Assembly (NCBI GenBank): GCA_902782995.1
Contig: CACZPJ010000085.1
Span: 1 to 35,919 of the forward strand
Origin: an uncultured Lachnospiraceae bacterium
GTDB taxonomy: Bacteria; Bacillota; Clostridia; Lachnospirales; Lachnospiraceae
DNA: 35,919 nt
Reading direction: 5' to 3'
Positions 1 to 9,308 of this stretch are shown here, piece after piece (position 1 is the first letter of the stretch; each line of letters begins with the position of its first letter). A program made the position numbers and the translations under genes. Under the pieces are notes generated by a model. The model was not told where the DNA came from. It did no database searches and saw nothing but the letters and a program-made list of their open reading frames with translations.

Positions 1-16
1 ATTGTAAGCAATATGC

Positions 17-352
17 TCATACTGCACTCCCTGACTGTTCCTGCCGGATCTTCAAATAAGCCCTGATGTCAAAGCCGCCCGTTGCCTGATAGACCTCTTC
101 TACAATACCGCAGCTTAAGTCCACCGCTTCGTCCCTGCCCTTTGAAAGTCCGATAATATATAGTTCTCTTGTTGGATACCCACGCTGCAAAAGCTCTCTT
201 GCCGGGATAATATCCAACAGATTTTTGGGATTCGACGCCAGTGCAATCACAAAAATATCAAGCTGCCCTGCACGGTGTCTGATCTTCCACTTGATCTTTT
301 CCGCCCGATCCGCAATATTCTCACTCAGATATAAATCTTGATACCACTTCAT
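17..352 (-). CDS. Small hypothetical protein, last gene of the left run
   Basis: A 111-residue, charged, apparently soluble protein with no signal peptide or membrane segment. I do not recognise a named domain and assign no function. The middle part alternates hydrophobic strands and polar turns (residues about 30-70), consistent with a small alpha/beta fold. I chose the ATG at 352 because GAGG lies six bases upstream. That Shine-Dalgarno sequence overlaps the stop codon of the NUDIX gene, so the two are probably translationally coupled. An in-frame TTG at 364 lacks a usable ribosome site. The coupling suggests a role related to the NUDIX enzyme, but this is inference only. Confidence 0.7.
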   Translation of the reverse strand: MKWYQDLYLSENIADRAEKIKWKIRHRAGQLDIFVIALASNPKNLLDIIPARELLQRGYPTRELYIIGLSKGRDEAVDLSCGIVEEVYQATGGFDIRAYLKIRQEQSGSAV

Positions 353-360
353 CCGATACC

Positions 361-813
361 TCAAAAATATTTATGTGTTCCCCAGAGATTATTCTTCTTC
401 AGATCCAGATACTCATTATAAGCTTTCTCCAAAATCTGCTTTTCATTCGCAAACTTCAGCAAATGATATGCTTCGTGATACTTATAGAATCCGGAATCAA
501 AAAAGAATTCCTCCTTTTGTGGCTTGCTGTAATAACTATCCGCCATCATCAGATACCAGTGAACCTGCTTCTCCACGACATCCTCCGGTACGGTAAATGT
601 GTACTGACTCCTGCCAACGTACTTGATAATAGATGCATTTGCGCCCGTCTCTTCTAACACCTCACGTAACGCTGTCTCCTTATACTCTTCTCCCGGCTCA
701 ACCGTTCCCTTAGGAAGCACCCAGCCTTCATATCTGTTCTTAAAATTCTTATACAAGATCAGAATCTTACCTCGAAAGATTACTACACCACCACAACTTG
801 TCGCCTGAATCAT
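361..813 (-). CDS. NUDIX hydrolase
   Basis: A 150-residue NUDIX pyrophosphohydrolase. The full 23-residue Nudix box is visible at residues 36-58: G36, E42, R50-E51, E54-E55 and G57, which bind divalent metal and the pyrophosphate of nucleoside-diphosphate-X substrates. A GWVLPKG strand precedes the box, as in dinucleoside polyphosphate and RNA 5'-pyrophosphohydrolase relatives, but the substrate cannot be read from sequence. Start at 813 is supported by GGAG five bases upstream. Its ATG overlaps the stop of an 11-codon ORF (ATGA), and the next gene starts across its own stop. A sigma-A-like promoter lies upstream at 890-918, so NUDIX and the downstream gene can be expressed apart from the cell-division run. 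Confidence 0.9.
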   Translation of the reverse strand: MIQATSCGGVVIFRGKILILYKNFKNRYEGWVLPKGTVEPGEEYKETALREVLEETGANASIIKYVGRSQYTFTVPEDVVEKQVHWYLMMADSYYSKPQKEEFFFDSGFYKYHEAYHLLKFANEKQILEKAYNEYLDLKKNNLWGTHKYF

Positions 814-845
814 ATAATCTCCATTCCTGCGCTGTCTTTGCGCAT
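810..845 (-). CDS. Putative 11-codon leader ORF upstream of the NUDIX gene
   Basis: The reading frame MRKDSAGMEII starts at ATG 845 and is preceded by a perfect AGGAGG at 856-861 with ten bases of spacing. This is the strongest Shine-Dalgarno site in the region. It ends with TGA inside the ATGA that also contains the NUDIX start codon. The arrangement suggests a translated leader peptide that couples ribosomes onto the NUDIX cistron. The peptide shows no obvious run of one amino acid that would suggest attenuation. Expression is not proven. Confidence 0.35.
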   Translation of the reverse strand: MRKDSAGMEII

Positions 846-889
846 ACTACCTGTGCCTCCTGTTGTGGTCATTTCTTACATTAAAAATA

Positions 890-918
890 AGTATAACGCT
901 TTTTGTGTTATCTTGCAA
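890..918 (-). promoter_or_regulatory. Promoter for NUDIX gene
   Basis: On the minus strand TTGCAA (913-918) is followed after 17 bases by TATACT (890-895). Matches to the sigma-A consensus are 4/6 and 5/6. The expected start site near 883 leaves a leader of about 70 bases containing the 11-codon ORF. Confidence 0.55.
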
Positions 919-937
919 GCATTCCAAAGTATGAAAG

Positions 938-2437
938 CTACTGGTAATAAGCATCAAAAATCTGCTTTGCGGCAGGAACGGCAAAGGTACTTCCGGTTCC
1001 TGCGCCTTCTGCGATCACGGCAAGTGCAATATCCGGCTTATCCTCCCGGTGTGCATAGCCGACAAACCAGGAATGGCTCTGGCTCTTATCACTCGAAAAC
1101 TCTGCCGATCCGGTCTTACCATACGCTGTATAGCTTGCGCCCGCTAACTTCTGACCTGTACCATTCGTAACCACATACTGCATGTATTCCTGTAAGGCAG
1201 ATGCCTCTTCCTTCGATAAAAATTCTTCCGAATAAACGGTTGGCTCGAACTGCTTGACTAATTCGCCCTCAGAGCTTTGTGTATGATCCACGACATATGG
1301 CTTCATCAACACGCCGTCATTTGCAACCGCACTGGCAATCAAAGCCATATGAAGCGGTGTAACAAGTGTTTCTCCCTGTCCGATCGCTGTCTGCATCGTA
1401 AGTCCGTTTGAACTGTCTGCATTTAACGTAAAACGGCTCTTGGTTGTCTCGATTCCACCTGCTGAGATAGTCTTATTAAACAGCATCTGCTCACAAAGCT
1501 TCGCAAAGCTGCTCTTATCAAGTCCGACACCGATCGTCGCATATGCTGAATTGCAGGAATTTGCAAATGCCGTTTTTAAGTCCTCTGCTCCATGGACAGA
1601 ATTGCCATAGCAATGGATCGTCGTATTATCGACCGACGCACTTCCATTACACTGGAACGCAAACGAGCCATAGTCCGGATTCTCACGCATGTATTCTAAG
1701 GTCGTAAAAATCTTAAAGGTCGATCCCGGAGGATAAAGTCCCTGCGTCGCACGGTTTAATAAGACAGACTCTCCCGCTTCATCAGCCGTGATAATATCCC
1801 AGTTTGTCTCTAAGGTATTCGGATCAAAATCCGGTCTTGATACCATGGCAAGGATCTTGCCGGTAGACGGTTCTAAGACGATTACTGCACCCTGATAGGT
1901 TCCGAGTGCCTGATATGCCGTCTGCTGTAAGGAAGTATCTAAGGTTGTCACCACCGTATCTCCCATGCTTTTTTCGTTCTGGATCTCATTGACCGCACGT
2001 TCCACGACAAAAGAATGAGAACGCAGCAGATTAAAGTTCATCGCGGATTCGATACCCGATTTTCCCTTCGAGGTATAACCAACGACATGGGAAAACAGAT
2101 TGCTGTACGGATAATAACGTGTCTCATTTCCCTCTGCATCCGTATTCGTCTGTGCTAACACCTGTCCATCCGCGGAAAGGATCTCTCCCCTTGTGATACG
2201 TGTCTGGAAGCTGTCCTGTCTTGCATTATAGGAGCTGTTGATAAAGTCCTCACTTCTTAGCACCTGAAAATAGACCATATAACCCATCAGGCAGATAAAA
2301 ATTGCTAAAAACAGATAGGTTACCACGGCAAACTCCCGGTTATTCACCGAGTTTTTCGAACTCCGTGTCGAAGCTTGTTGCTTTTTTCTTCTTTTTTCCT
2401 GTACTTTGTTTCTTTCTTTTTCCTGTTTTACTGCCAT
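938..2437 (-). CDS. Class B penicillin-binding protein (PbpA-like transpeptidase)
   Basis: A 499-residue monofunctional transpeptidase that cross-links peptidoglycan outside the membrane. One membrane anchor follows a very basic cytoplasmic tail (residues about 36-56). Active-site motifs are STFK near 239-242, SCN near 294-296 and KTG near 441-443. The short N-terminal module between anchor and catalytic domain makes it like actinobacterial PbpA rather than a large PBP2 or PBP3. It follows its likely SEDS partner gene, the usual pairing of glycosyltransferase and transpeptidase. I chose ATG 2437 because GAGG sits eight to nine bases upstream. Upstream in-frame starts up to 2488 have worse ribosome sites. 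Even so the gene overlaps the SEDS gene by 98 bases. Confidence 0.9.
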   Translation of the reverse strand: MAVKQEKERNKVQEKRRKKQQASTRSSKNSVNNREFAVVTYLFLAIFICLMGYMVYFQVLRSEDFINSSYNARQDSFQTRITRGEILSADGQVLAQTNTDAEGNETRYYPYSNLFSHVVGYTSKGKSGIESAMNFNLLRSHSFVVERAVNEIQNEKSMGDTVVTTLDTSLQQTAYQALGTYQGAVIVLEPSTGKILAMVSRPDFDPNTLETNWDIITADEAGESVLLNRATQGLYPPGSTFKIFTTLEYMRENPDYGSFAFQCNGSASVDNTTIHCYGNSVHGAEDLKTAFANSCNSAYATIGVGLDKSSFAKLCEQMLFNKTISAGGIETTKSRFTLNADSSNGLTMQTAIGQGETLVTPLHMALIASAVANDGVLMKPYVVDHTQSSEGELVKQFEPTVYSEEFLSKEEASALQEYMQYVVTNGTGQKLAGASYTAYGKTGSAEFSSDKSQSHSWFVGYAHREDKPDIALAVIAEGAGTGSTFAVPAAKQIFDAYYQ

Positions 2438-3746
2438 ATTCATTTTCCTCATCTTCACGCAAAATATACAGTCCCTGAATGATTCCAAAAATAATCAGTG
2501 TACTAAGCACCGAACTTCCACCATAGCTGACAAGCGGAAGCGTAACCCCGGTAGACGGAATAAACTTCGTAACCCCGCCGATCGTCAAAAAGCACTGGAA
2601 GCCGTATACTGTTCCGAGTCCGAGAGCTACCAGCTTATAAAACAGATTCTTGATCTGCATTGCAATATTTAAAAACATCAGAAAACAGCTCGCACAGACT
2701 AAGATCAGACAGAGTGCAAACATTATACCCATCTCTTCTGAAATAGCAGCAAACACGAAGTCCTGTTCTACGACCGGGATCTTTCCCGGCATTCCCTGAT
2801 ACAGTCCGAGTCCAAAAAAACCGCCCGTACCGATCGCAAAAAGCGACTGGCAGATCTGATAGCCTTCATTATCAATCACGCTGAGCGGATCACGCCACGC
2901 AATGACACGGACACGGACATGCGAAAACAGCTTATAGGCAACCACCGATGCCGCACTTCCGCATAAGATGCCCCCCAGAAAATAAGACAGCTTTCTGGTG
3001 GCAACATAGAGCATCACTAAATAGACCACAAAAAAGATCAGCGCACCACCTAAGTCCTTCGATACTACAAGGATCAGGACATGCAGTGCCGCTACCAGTG
3101 TCGTTAAGATCAGATCCTTCATCTTCACCGAAGCACTGAAGCGTGCCGCGATAAAGAATACGAATAAGATCTTGATAAATTCCGACGGCTGTATCGTAAT
3201 TCCCGCAATGGTAAACGAGATCTTTGCTCCATAACTGGTTGCACCTGCGATTGCAACAATTCCTAGCATTACGATGCCGATTGCCGCGTACAGCCAGGTC
3301 AGCTTATGGAAAAACTTCAGCTTCCGGATCAGCATCGGAATGAGCAGCGTTATGATGATCGATATTGTTACAATGATAAACTGCTTGACTGCCTTTGTTT
3401 CATTTAAACGGGTTAAAATTATAAACCCGATCAGTAAAAGCATGCACATATTATTGATGACGAGCCTGGATGCCTTCGGATAAAAGATCTGGTAGCAGTT
3501 CAGTACCACGGTGATTAAGATCACCTGTGCTAAATAAAACAGGATCAGTGCAAATTCCTGCGTCACCGCAAAGATGACAACATATGCATTCAGATGCAGC
3601 AGATACATAAGTGCTGTCTGCCTTGCAAAGATCCTTGCCTGTTTTTCCTTTGACTTTCTTCCGAGCACCGAAAAACATTCATAGGTATATCCTGCAAACA
3701 GGATGATCATAATATACTTCGATAACTCTACAATCAGATTTACCAT
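2340..3746 (-). CDS. SEDS family peptidoglycan polymerase (FtsW/RodA/SpoVE)
   Basis: A 468-residue polytopic membrane protein with about ten or more hydrophobic segments. SEDS proteins polymerise lipid II into glycan strands. Family hallmarks visible are the QPSEF motif before a central helix, the long extracellular loop with the run ending VVEQDFVFAAISEE, and the C-terminal IPSTGVTLPLVSYGGSS signature. The tail after the last helix is strongly Lys-rich, and its codons overlap the PBP start in another frame. The start lies only two bases after the U32 stop codon, with GGAG inside the end of the U32 gene. Whether it serves division, elongation or sporulation cannot be decided from sequence. 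Confidence 0.92.
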   Translation of the reverse strand: MVNLIVELSKYIMIILFAGYTYECFSVLGRKSKEKQARIFARQTALMYLLHLNAYVVIFAVTQEFALILFYLAQVILITVVLNCYQIFYPKASRLVINNMCMLLLIGFIILTRLNETKAVKQFIIVTISIIITLLIPMLIRKLKFFHKLTWLYAAIGIVMLGIVAIAGATSYGAKISFTIAGITIQPSEFIKILFVFFIAARFSASVKMKDLILTTLVAALHVLILVVSKDLGGALIFFVVYLVMLYVATRKLSYFLGGILCGSAASVVAYKLFSHVRVRVIAWRDPLSVIDNEGYQICQSLFAIGTGGFFGLGLYQGMPGKIPVVEQDFVFAAISEEMGIMFALCLILVCASCFLMFLNIAMQIKNLFYKLVALGLGTVYGFQCFLTIGGVTKFIPSTGVTLPLVSYGGSSVLSTLIIFGIIQGLYILREDEENEYGSKTGKRKKQSTGKKKKKATSFDTEFEKLGE

Positions 3747-3748
3747 AC

Positions 3749-6019
3749 TTATTCCACTCCACGTTTATAATGTCCATTCGTATAGTCGGTTACATAATCT
3801 TCCGGACGGATCTCTTCTCCCCCGGTTACTGCCCTCTGGTATGCGCGAAGGATTGCTTTCACCTGCGCTTCATCCTCTATGGTAAAATGAATCCGGTAAG
3901 CCCGCACATCAAGCCGCTTAAAATCCCCCGCAAGATGCAGTAAAAATAACGGCTTTGCGTTATAGATCGTATTATAACACTCCATGCACTGATTTTTTAC
4001 CGGGAACTTTACCCCATAACGATCCTTCAGATACAGGATCTGCGGCTGTCTGTCACAGTCGGACACGTTCTTATGTACACAGCCGGCACTTGTCATTAAC
4101 GGCAGGTGTCCGTAGATCATAAAATCACTCTCTTTATTAGAACGATGCAGCAGTTCCTTTTTATTCAATTCGACCGGAATGGTATCCCGTAAAATACCTG
4201 CTTTATCAAATGCCTGCTTTGCCTGATCGGAATAGGTATACATATTATGGTCTAAGCGCAGCTCTTTTCCATGCAGATCCATTGCCTGTAAGTATCCCAG
4301 TTCATCATAGCTTTTCACAAGAAATCCATCCAGATCCGAGGTAAGCAGTTTGGGCATGACCGTTTCATAAAAGTCTCTTGTATGCTTCCGGAATATTGTC
4401 GGGAAAATATAGTATACACGCTTTTTTGCCTGCTTGCAAATGGAAATATCTGTGAGCAGATCACAAAGCAGCGTCTTATGCTCATACAGCGTGGCATCTA
4501 AGCAGATCTCATCCACAAAGTCAGCCGCACATGCCGCACGAAGTGCCGTTTTTGTTTCGATTGAAACAACCAGCCGCGGATTCTTTTCATCTGTGCATCC
4601 GGATCGCTGCTCCCCGTTTTCGGATGCCTTATCGCCGCACTCCGCTTTGGCTGTCCGGCGGTATGGTGCTAACAGCTTTTCGGTCAGTTCTTCTAATGCC
4701 TGTTGTCTTAAGTGGTTTAAGCCTGCCACCGGGATAAAAATATCCTCATCCATGTCGATCGTAAGTGCATCAAACACATATGGCGTATTCCCTGTCTTAT
4801 GGATCTTATCCGAGATGTTTTCTCTTGTCATCGGACGGTTTTTCGCCTGATCTACCATCGTTCCTTCTACCGAAACCGTATGCACACCATCGGTAACCGT
4901 AAGGCCTGCATTCTGATTTTTCCGCAATATCAGCTCTGCCCGCAGCTTCTTTTTGATCTCCTGATGCACATAAGCATCCACCAGTCCGCTGACATCTGTC
5001 TTTTGTGCCTTGCTGTGGCTAGACGATGCACCGGTTAACATATCAGCCCCATTATGGCGGTAATAATAGCCATCGGTAAATCCATTCCGATTTCCAAAGT
5101 CATAGAGCTTTTTCTCGTCTGCCTTCGTCAGACGATAGCCTTCCTTTCCTTTTTCCAGATACCGGTTCATATACTCCCGGTAAACCGATACCACACCGGA
5201 AGCATATTCGATCGACTTCATACGTCCTTCGATCTTAAAGGAATAGACCCCGCTTTCTGCGATCTCCGGAAGGAATGCGATCGTATTTAAGTCCTTTAGG
5301 CTTAAAATATACGGATTCTTCGGATTAAGCTGTGTTCCCTGTCTGTCATATACTTCAAATGGCAGCCGGCATGGCTGTGCACAGCGTCCGCGGTTTCCGC
5401 TTCTTCCGCCAAGGATACTGCTGAGCAGGCACTGACCGGAATAACTGTAGCACAATGCGCCATGGATAAAGCTCTCAATCTCTACACCTAATTCTTCATA
5501 GATCACCAGGATCTCATCCAGTGACATCTCTCTGGCAGTCACAATACGCTCCGCTCCCTGCTCCATCAGAAATCTTGCACCATCGACTCCGGTTACCGTC
5601 ATCTGGGTACTGGTATGGATCGGCAGTTTCGGAAAATTCCTGCGTACAAACTGCATGACACCATAGTCCTGTACGATCACTGCATCTAAGCCTGCTTCAT
5701 AATATGGCAGCAGGTAATCGTACAGCTTTCCCTCGATCTCGGTGTTTTTTAACAGCGTATTCACCGCTAAGATGATCTTACGGTCATGGATATGTCCATA
5801 ATCGATCGCTTCTAAGAGTGCTTCCCGATCCAGATTCCCTGCATAAGCTCTTGCACCAAACAGTTCTCCACCCAGATACACCGCATCGGCACCCGCACGG
5901 ATGACTGCCTTGCAGATCTCAAGTGAACCTGCCGGTGCAAGCAGTTCTAAGCCTCTTTTTTGTATTGTCTGTTCTATATTTCCAGTCCGTAATAACTTTT
6001 CTTCCACGTTAATATCCAT
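3749..6019 (-). CDS. U32 family protein, RlhA-like (DUF3656)
   Basis: About 756 residues. The N-terminal half is a U32 domain beginning with the characteristic ELLAPAGSLE and GADAVYLGG motifs. It carries the conserved Cys group around QCLLSSILGGRSGNRGRC and CRLPF, which binds an iron-sulfur cluster in characterised members. A DUF3656 domain lies in the middle, and a second Cys cluster (CVHKN, CMECYN) is near the C-terminus. This layout matches RlhA, the E. coli enzyme for hydroxylation of 23S rRNA C2501, rather than a true collagenase. The role in this organism is inferred from family. I prefer ATG 6019. An in-frame TTG at 6082 would add 21 residues but lacks a spaced ribosome site. Confidence 0.85.
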   Translation of the reverse strand: MDINVEEKLLRTGNIEQTIQKRGLELLAPAGSLEICKAVIRAGADAVYLGGELFGARAYAGNLDREALLEAIDYGHIHDRKIILAVNTLLKNTEIEGKLYDYLLPYYEAGLDAVIVQDYGVMQFVRRNFPKLPIHTSTQMTVTGVDGARFLMEQGAERIVTAREMSLDEILVIYEELGVEIESFIHGALCYSYSGQCLLSSILGGRSGNRGRCAQPCRLPFEVYDRQGTQLNPKNPYILSLKDLNTIAFLPEIAESGVYSFKIEGRMKSIEYASGVVSVYREYMNRYLEKGKEGYRLTKADEKKLYDFGNRNGFTDGYYYRHNGADMLTGASSSHSKAQKTDVSGLVDAYVHQEIKKKLRAELILRKNQNAGLTVTDGVHTVSVEGTMVDQAKNRPMTRENISDKIHKTGNTPYVFDALTIDMDEDIFIPVAGLNHLRQQALEELTEKLLAPYRRTAKAECGDKASENGEQRSGCTDEKNPRLVVSIETKTALRAACAADFVDEICLDATLYEHKTLLCDLLTDISICKQAKKRVYYIFPTIFRKHTRDFYETVMPKLLTSDLDGFLVKSYDELGYLQAMDLHGKELRLDHNMYTYSDQAKQAFDKAGILRDTIPVELNKKELLHRSNKESDFMIYGHLPLMTSAGCVHKNVSDCDRQPQILYLKDRYGVKFPVKNQCMECYNTIYNAKPLFLLHLAGDFKRLDVRAYRIHFTIEDEAQVKAILRAYQRAVTGGEEIRPEDYVTDYTNGHYKRGVE

Positions 6020-6099
6020 ACCTTTTCCCAGATGTCTGTCACGATACGAAAGGGACAGAAAGTCTTCTGTCCCCTTATCCAAATCCCATTTATCCGAAT

Positions 6100-6657
6100 C
6101 TACGAATGCTTCTTATCCTGCCCTGCTTTGTTATGCTCTGTGTCCTTGCTTTCTTCCTTATCACTTACTGCCGTTTCTTTTGCTGACATGTCATTTGATG
6201 CCATCGTATCCTTTTTCTCACTGTCCTCTTTTTTCTGTCCAGGGACTTTTCCTAACAGGGCATCCTCTAAGTTCGCCTCTAACTTTGTCTTGTTCAAAAG
6301 CAGTTCTTTGTTTTCTTTTTCTAACTCTTTTAATGCCTTCTCATCGCTTTCCATCTTGATCTGGTTCGAGATCAGATCATGTCTGAGATCGTAGATCTCC
6401 TTTTCCTTCGCCTCAAGATCCTGCTCTAACTTCTCTACCTGGCTTTTCGCCTTGAAGTAGTCATCTGCGATATTTAACTCTAATAAGGTAGACTGCATGT
6501 CCACCGGAAGTCTCTTATAGCCTTCTAACGCATCGTATTCGTTCCGTTTGTTGTTGATATAGGATGCAACCTTCTGCAGATATTCTTCACTCTCATAACC
6601 ACTTAATGTATATACTTTTCCGCCAATGATTACCTCGGCATCTGTTTTCGCTGACAT
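6100..6657 (-). CDS. zapA: Cell division protein ZapA
   Basis: A 185-residue ZapA-type protein. The N-terminal globular domain (residues about 5-50, EVIIGGKVYTLSGYESEEYL) matches the ZapA fold that binds FtsZ. It is followed by a long heptad-rich coiled coil (about 75-140) that dimerises or tetramerises. The last 45 residues are a charged, low-complexity tail rich in Lys, Asp, Glu and Ser, making it longer than the roughly 90-110 residues of typical ZapA. Start 6657 is set by GGAGG ten bases upstream. An ORF extension to 6756 overlaps ruvB and is rejected. The position between ruvB and the SEDS/PBP genes fits a division role. Confidence 0.85.
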   Translation of the reverse strand: MSAKTDAEVIIGGKVYTLSGYESEEYLQKVASYINNKRNEYDALEGYKRLPVDMQSTLLELNIADDYFKAKSQVEKLEQDLEAKEKEIYDLRHDLISNQIKMESDEKALKELEKENKELLLNKTKLEANLEDALLGKVPGQKKEDSEKKDTMASNDMSAKETAVSDKEESKDTEHNKAGQDKKHS

Positions 6658-6724
6658 ATTGTGTGTTCCTCCCTGTAGGTCTGTTAGATTTATTATAAAT
6701 GTGTTCGCCCTGAAAAACAACTCT

Positions 6725-7717
6725 TTATTTTGTGATACCAAAGTGCTGATAGCCAAAGTCTGTTACCACACGTCCCTTCGGCGTACGGTTGATAAAACCG
6801 TTTTTCACCAGATATGGCTCGTAGACATCCTCGATCGTTCCGGCATCCTCGCCGATCGCAGCGGCTAAGGTATCGAGTCCGACCGGGCCGCCCTGAAACT
6901 TTTCGATGATCGTAAGCAGGATATTGCGGTCATTCTGATCAAGTCCTAACTTATCGACCTCTAAGAGATCAAGTGCAAAGGATGCAACCTCTTTTGTGAT
7001 CTTCCCATCGTACTGCACCTGTGCGAAATCACGCACTCTTTTTAACAGACGGTTCGCCAGTCTTGGCGTACCTCTTGAACGTCTTGCAAGCTCCGTGGCT
7101 CCCGCCGCATCAATCTCTACCCCAAGCTTTGCGGCAGAATGGACGATGATCGTCTTTAGTTCCTCTACATTATAGAACTCCAGATGATGTACCACGCCAA
7201 AACGGTCACGCAGTGGTGCGGACAAAAGTCCCGCTCTTGTCGTAGCTCCAACCAAGGTAAACTTCGGCAGATCCAAACGGATCGATCTTGCCGTTGCCCC
7301 CTTGCCGACCATAATATCGATCACATAATCTTCCATTGCAGGATAGAGAACCTCTTCGACCTGACGGTTTAAACGGTGGATCTCATCGACAAACAGCAGA
7401 TCGCCTTCCGCAAGATTGCTTAAGATCGCCGCCATCTCTCCCGGCTTTCCGATCGCAGGACCGGAAGTGACCTTCATATGTACGCCCATTTCATTTGCAA
7501 TAATCCCGGCAAGGGTTGTCTTACCAAGTCCCGGCGGTCCGTAAAAAAGCACATGATCTAACGGCTCTTTCCGCTGCTTTGCTGCCTCAATATAGACACG
7601 CAGATTGTTTTTTGCCTTTTCCTGACCGATATATTCATCTAAGGTAAGCGGGCGCAGGCTGGTTTCAATCTTTATATCCTCTTCCTGCACCTGCGTCGAT
7701 ATCACTCTTTTTTCCAT
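6725..7717 (-). CDS. ruvB: Holliday junction branch migration ATPase RuvB
   Basis: A 330-residue RuvB, the hexameric AAA+ motor that pulls DNA through RuvA at Holliday junctions during recombinational repair. Visible are Walker [10 protein letters not shown], Walker [10 protein letters not shown], the sensor region GATTRAG, the arginine finger PLRDRFG and the C-terminal winged helix. Length is normal. I prefer ATG 7717, which has GGAG six bases upstream. An alternative ATG at 7729 would add four residues and is closely preceded by AAAGG. The gene lies 29 bases after ruvA, as in many Firmicutes. Confidence 0.95.
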   Translation of the reverse strand: MEKRVISTQVQEEDIKIETSLRPLTLDEYIGQEKAKNNLRVYIEAAKQRKEPLDHVLFYGPPGLGKTTLAGIIANEMGVHMKVTSGPAIGKPGEMAAILSNLAEGDLLFVDEIHRLNRQVEEVLYPAMEDYVIDIMVGKGATARSIRLDLPKFTLVGATTRAGLLSAPLRDRFGVVHHLEFYNVEELKTIIVHSAAKLGVEIDAAGATELARRSRGTPRLANRLLKRVRDFAQVQYDGKITKEVASFALDLLEVDKLGLDQNDRNILLTIIEKFQGGPVGLDTLAAAIGEDAGTIEDVYEPYLVKNGFINRTPKGRVVTDFGYQHFGITK

Positions 7718-7746
7718 CCGATACTCCATGCCTTTCTCATATCGTC

Positions 7747-8364
7747 TTACAGAAACGCCATTGATTTTAACGCCTGCTTTAAGATCTCTTCAACGGTACT
7801 GTCCGCTGTTATCTCAATTCCACTTAATACCTTTAAGGCTTCGGAAGAAGCGTAACCCAAAGATACCAGTGCTTCCACCGCTTCCTTCTTCTTGCCCTTT
7901 ACTTCGTCTTTTCCGGCATCTGCGGCGACATGCGCCGTCTTTAACTCGAAAGCTTCCTCTAAGCTTAACTTGTCTTTCAGCTCTATGATCACACGCTGTG
8001 CGGTCTTGCCACCGACTCCCGGTGCCTTTGCGATCGCCTTTGCATCTTCGCTTAACACGGCAAACCGCAGCGTATCCGCAGACATCACCGAAAGGATTCC
8101 GAGTGCGCCCTTAGGCCCGATCCCGCTTACACCGATCAACAGCTTAAAGACCTTGCGGTCATCCGGGCTTAAGAAGCCATACAGCATAAAAATATCTTCC
8201 TTTACATGCAGATAAGTATAGATCTTAATCTCTGCCCCGATCTCCGGGAGTGTCTCAAGCAATGTGGCTGGGACACAGATGTCATACCCGATCCCATGAT
8301 TTTCCACAACAATATGATTTTCATCGATAACTTCTGCAAGCTGTCCTTTGATATAAGAATACAT
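7747..8364 (-). CDS. ruvA: Holliday junction DNA helicase subunit RuvA
   Basis: A 205-residue RuvA. Its N-terminal OB-fold begins MYSYIKGQL. Two helix-hairpin-helix motifs follow ([14 protein letters not shown] and [17 protein letters not shown]) and contact the four-way junction. A flexible Lys-rich linker leads to the C-terminal three-helix domain that binds RuvB (residues about 155-205). The start at 8364 has AAGG eight bases upstream. An upstream in-frame start at 8394 would overlap the preceding gene. RuvA assembles as tetramers with RuvB, whose gene follows directly. Confidence 0.95.
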   Translation of the reverse strand: MYSYIKGQLAEVIDENHIVVENHGIGYDICVPATLLETLPEIGAEIKIYTYLHVKEDIFMLYGFLSPDDRKVFKLLIGVSGIGPKGALGILSVMSADTLRFAVLSEDAKAIAKAPGVGGKTAQRVIIELKDKLSLEEAFELKTAHVAADAGKDEVKGKKKEAVEALVSLGYASSEALKVLSGIEITADSTVEEILKQALKSMAFL

Positions 8365-8381
8365 ATATTTTCCTTCCTTTT

Positions 8382-8876
8382 CTAATGGAACCACTCCGGT
8401 CTTAACCTGCCTGACACTTCACCGGCAATCACACCGATCAGCATTCCGGTGATCAGACCCGCAATCAGCAGAACCGGAATATAATAAAAGATGCTGTAAG
8501 TCTCAACGATCACTGATGCGATGAGGATCTGTCCGATATTATGCGTGATCCCGCCACAGATACTGACCGACATCACATGGAACTTTCCGGTCCGTTTTAC
8601 CAGCCACATCACAAGAAAGCTTAAAATTCCTCCGGCAAAGCTGTATAGGATGCTGAACAGATTGCCAAACAAAAAACCGGATAACAGAATCCGTAACATC
8701 GAAATTGCAAATGCTTCCTTCGCTCCGACTGCATAGAGCATGATTACCACGATCAGATTCGCCAGTCCAAGCTTTACACCCGGAATGCCAAAATAAAATG
8801 GGATCAGTGACTCCACATAGCTTAATATCAGTGCCAGTGCTAAAAACACGCCCATGTAAGCGACTTTATTTTTCAT
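8382..8876 (-). CDS. Gx transporter / HepS-like integral membrane protein
   Basis: A 164-residue, very hydrophobic protein with about five membrane segments. Sequence features such as FGIPGVKLGLAN near residue 30 and the Gly-rich HNIGQ segment near residue 115 match the family named heptaprenyl diphosphate synthase component I or Gx transporter (PF07456). This family resembles ECF-transporter substrate-binding subunits, and its substrate is not established. It sits 18 bases after a NusG-domain-II gene. That pair recurs in Firmicutes and resembles EetA/EetB of the Listeria flavin-based electron-transfer locus. I prefer ATG 8876. A GTG at 8888 is also in frame. Confidence 0.8.
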   Translation of the reverse strand: MKNKVAYMGVFLALALILSYVESLIPFYFGIPGVKLGLANLIVVIMLYAVGAKEAFAISMLRILLSGFLFGNLFSILYSFAGGILSFLVMWLVKRTGKFHVMSVSICGGITHNIGQILIASVIVETYSIFYYIPVLLIAGLITGMLIGVIAGEVSGRLRPEWFH

Positions 8877-8894
8877 ATGACTAACCACGCCTTC

Positions 8895-9275
8895 CTATCT
8901 TGCCATCGAATCAAAGTTACCTTCCACTCCGCCTTCAATCGTTACAACCACTTTATTCGGAAGACAGATAATGCTCTCTGCACTTTTTGAGATTGCTTTC
9001 TGATGGACACAGAGCTTATCCGGGCAGTTGGCATCTGTCATATCTGCATGGCCATCGATAATCTGAAGGGTATTTGTGACGATTCCGTCCTTGCGTATCG
9101 CAATCGTCTGTTCCTTTGACAGATCGTATCTGCCATACTCACTGCCATCGACCGTCACCACAGCATATGCTCCATTTTTCGACTGTAAGAAATACACCGC
9201 TGCGGCACTGACCGCACAGACAAGAAGCAGCCCTATGATCAAAAGCAGATCCCGTTTTCCCGGTCGTCTTTTCAT
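8895..9275 (-). CDS. NusG domain II-containing membrane-anchored protein
   Basis: A 126-residue protein with one N-terminal membrane helix (residues about 9-31) preceded by a basic KRRPGKR cytoplasmic end. An extracytoplasmic NusG-domain-II beta fold follows (about 36-125). Two Cys residues in the NCPDKLCVHQ segment and a third in the ICLPN segment are visible. Despite the domain name it is not a transcription factor, because it lacks the NusG N-terminal domain. In Listeria a protein of this architecture (EetA) acts with a Gx-type protein in extracellular electron transfer. A role here is inference. AAAGG lies about eleven bases before the ATG. Confidence 0.8.
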   Translation of the reverse strand: MKRRPGKRDLLLIIGLLLVCAVSAAAVYFLQSKNGAYAVVTVDGSEYGRYDLSKEQTIAIRKDGIVTNTLQIIDGHADMTDANCPDKLCVHQKAISKSAESIICLPNKVVVTIEGGVEGNFDSMAR

Positions 9276-9308
9276 GTTATACCAAGCCTTTCTCTTCGTG
9301 TGAAGCTT

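Noticed and set aside
4434-4850. 138-codon plus-strand frame opposite the U32 gene
   Set aside because: Its Ser/Cys-rich low-quality product and antisense position show it is a shadow frame.
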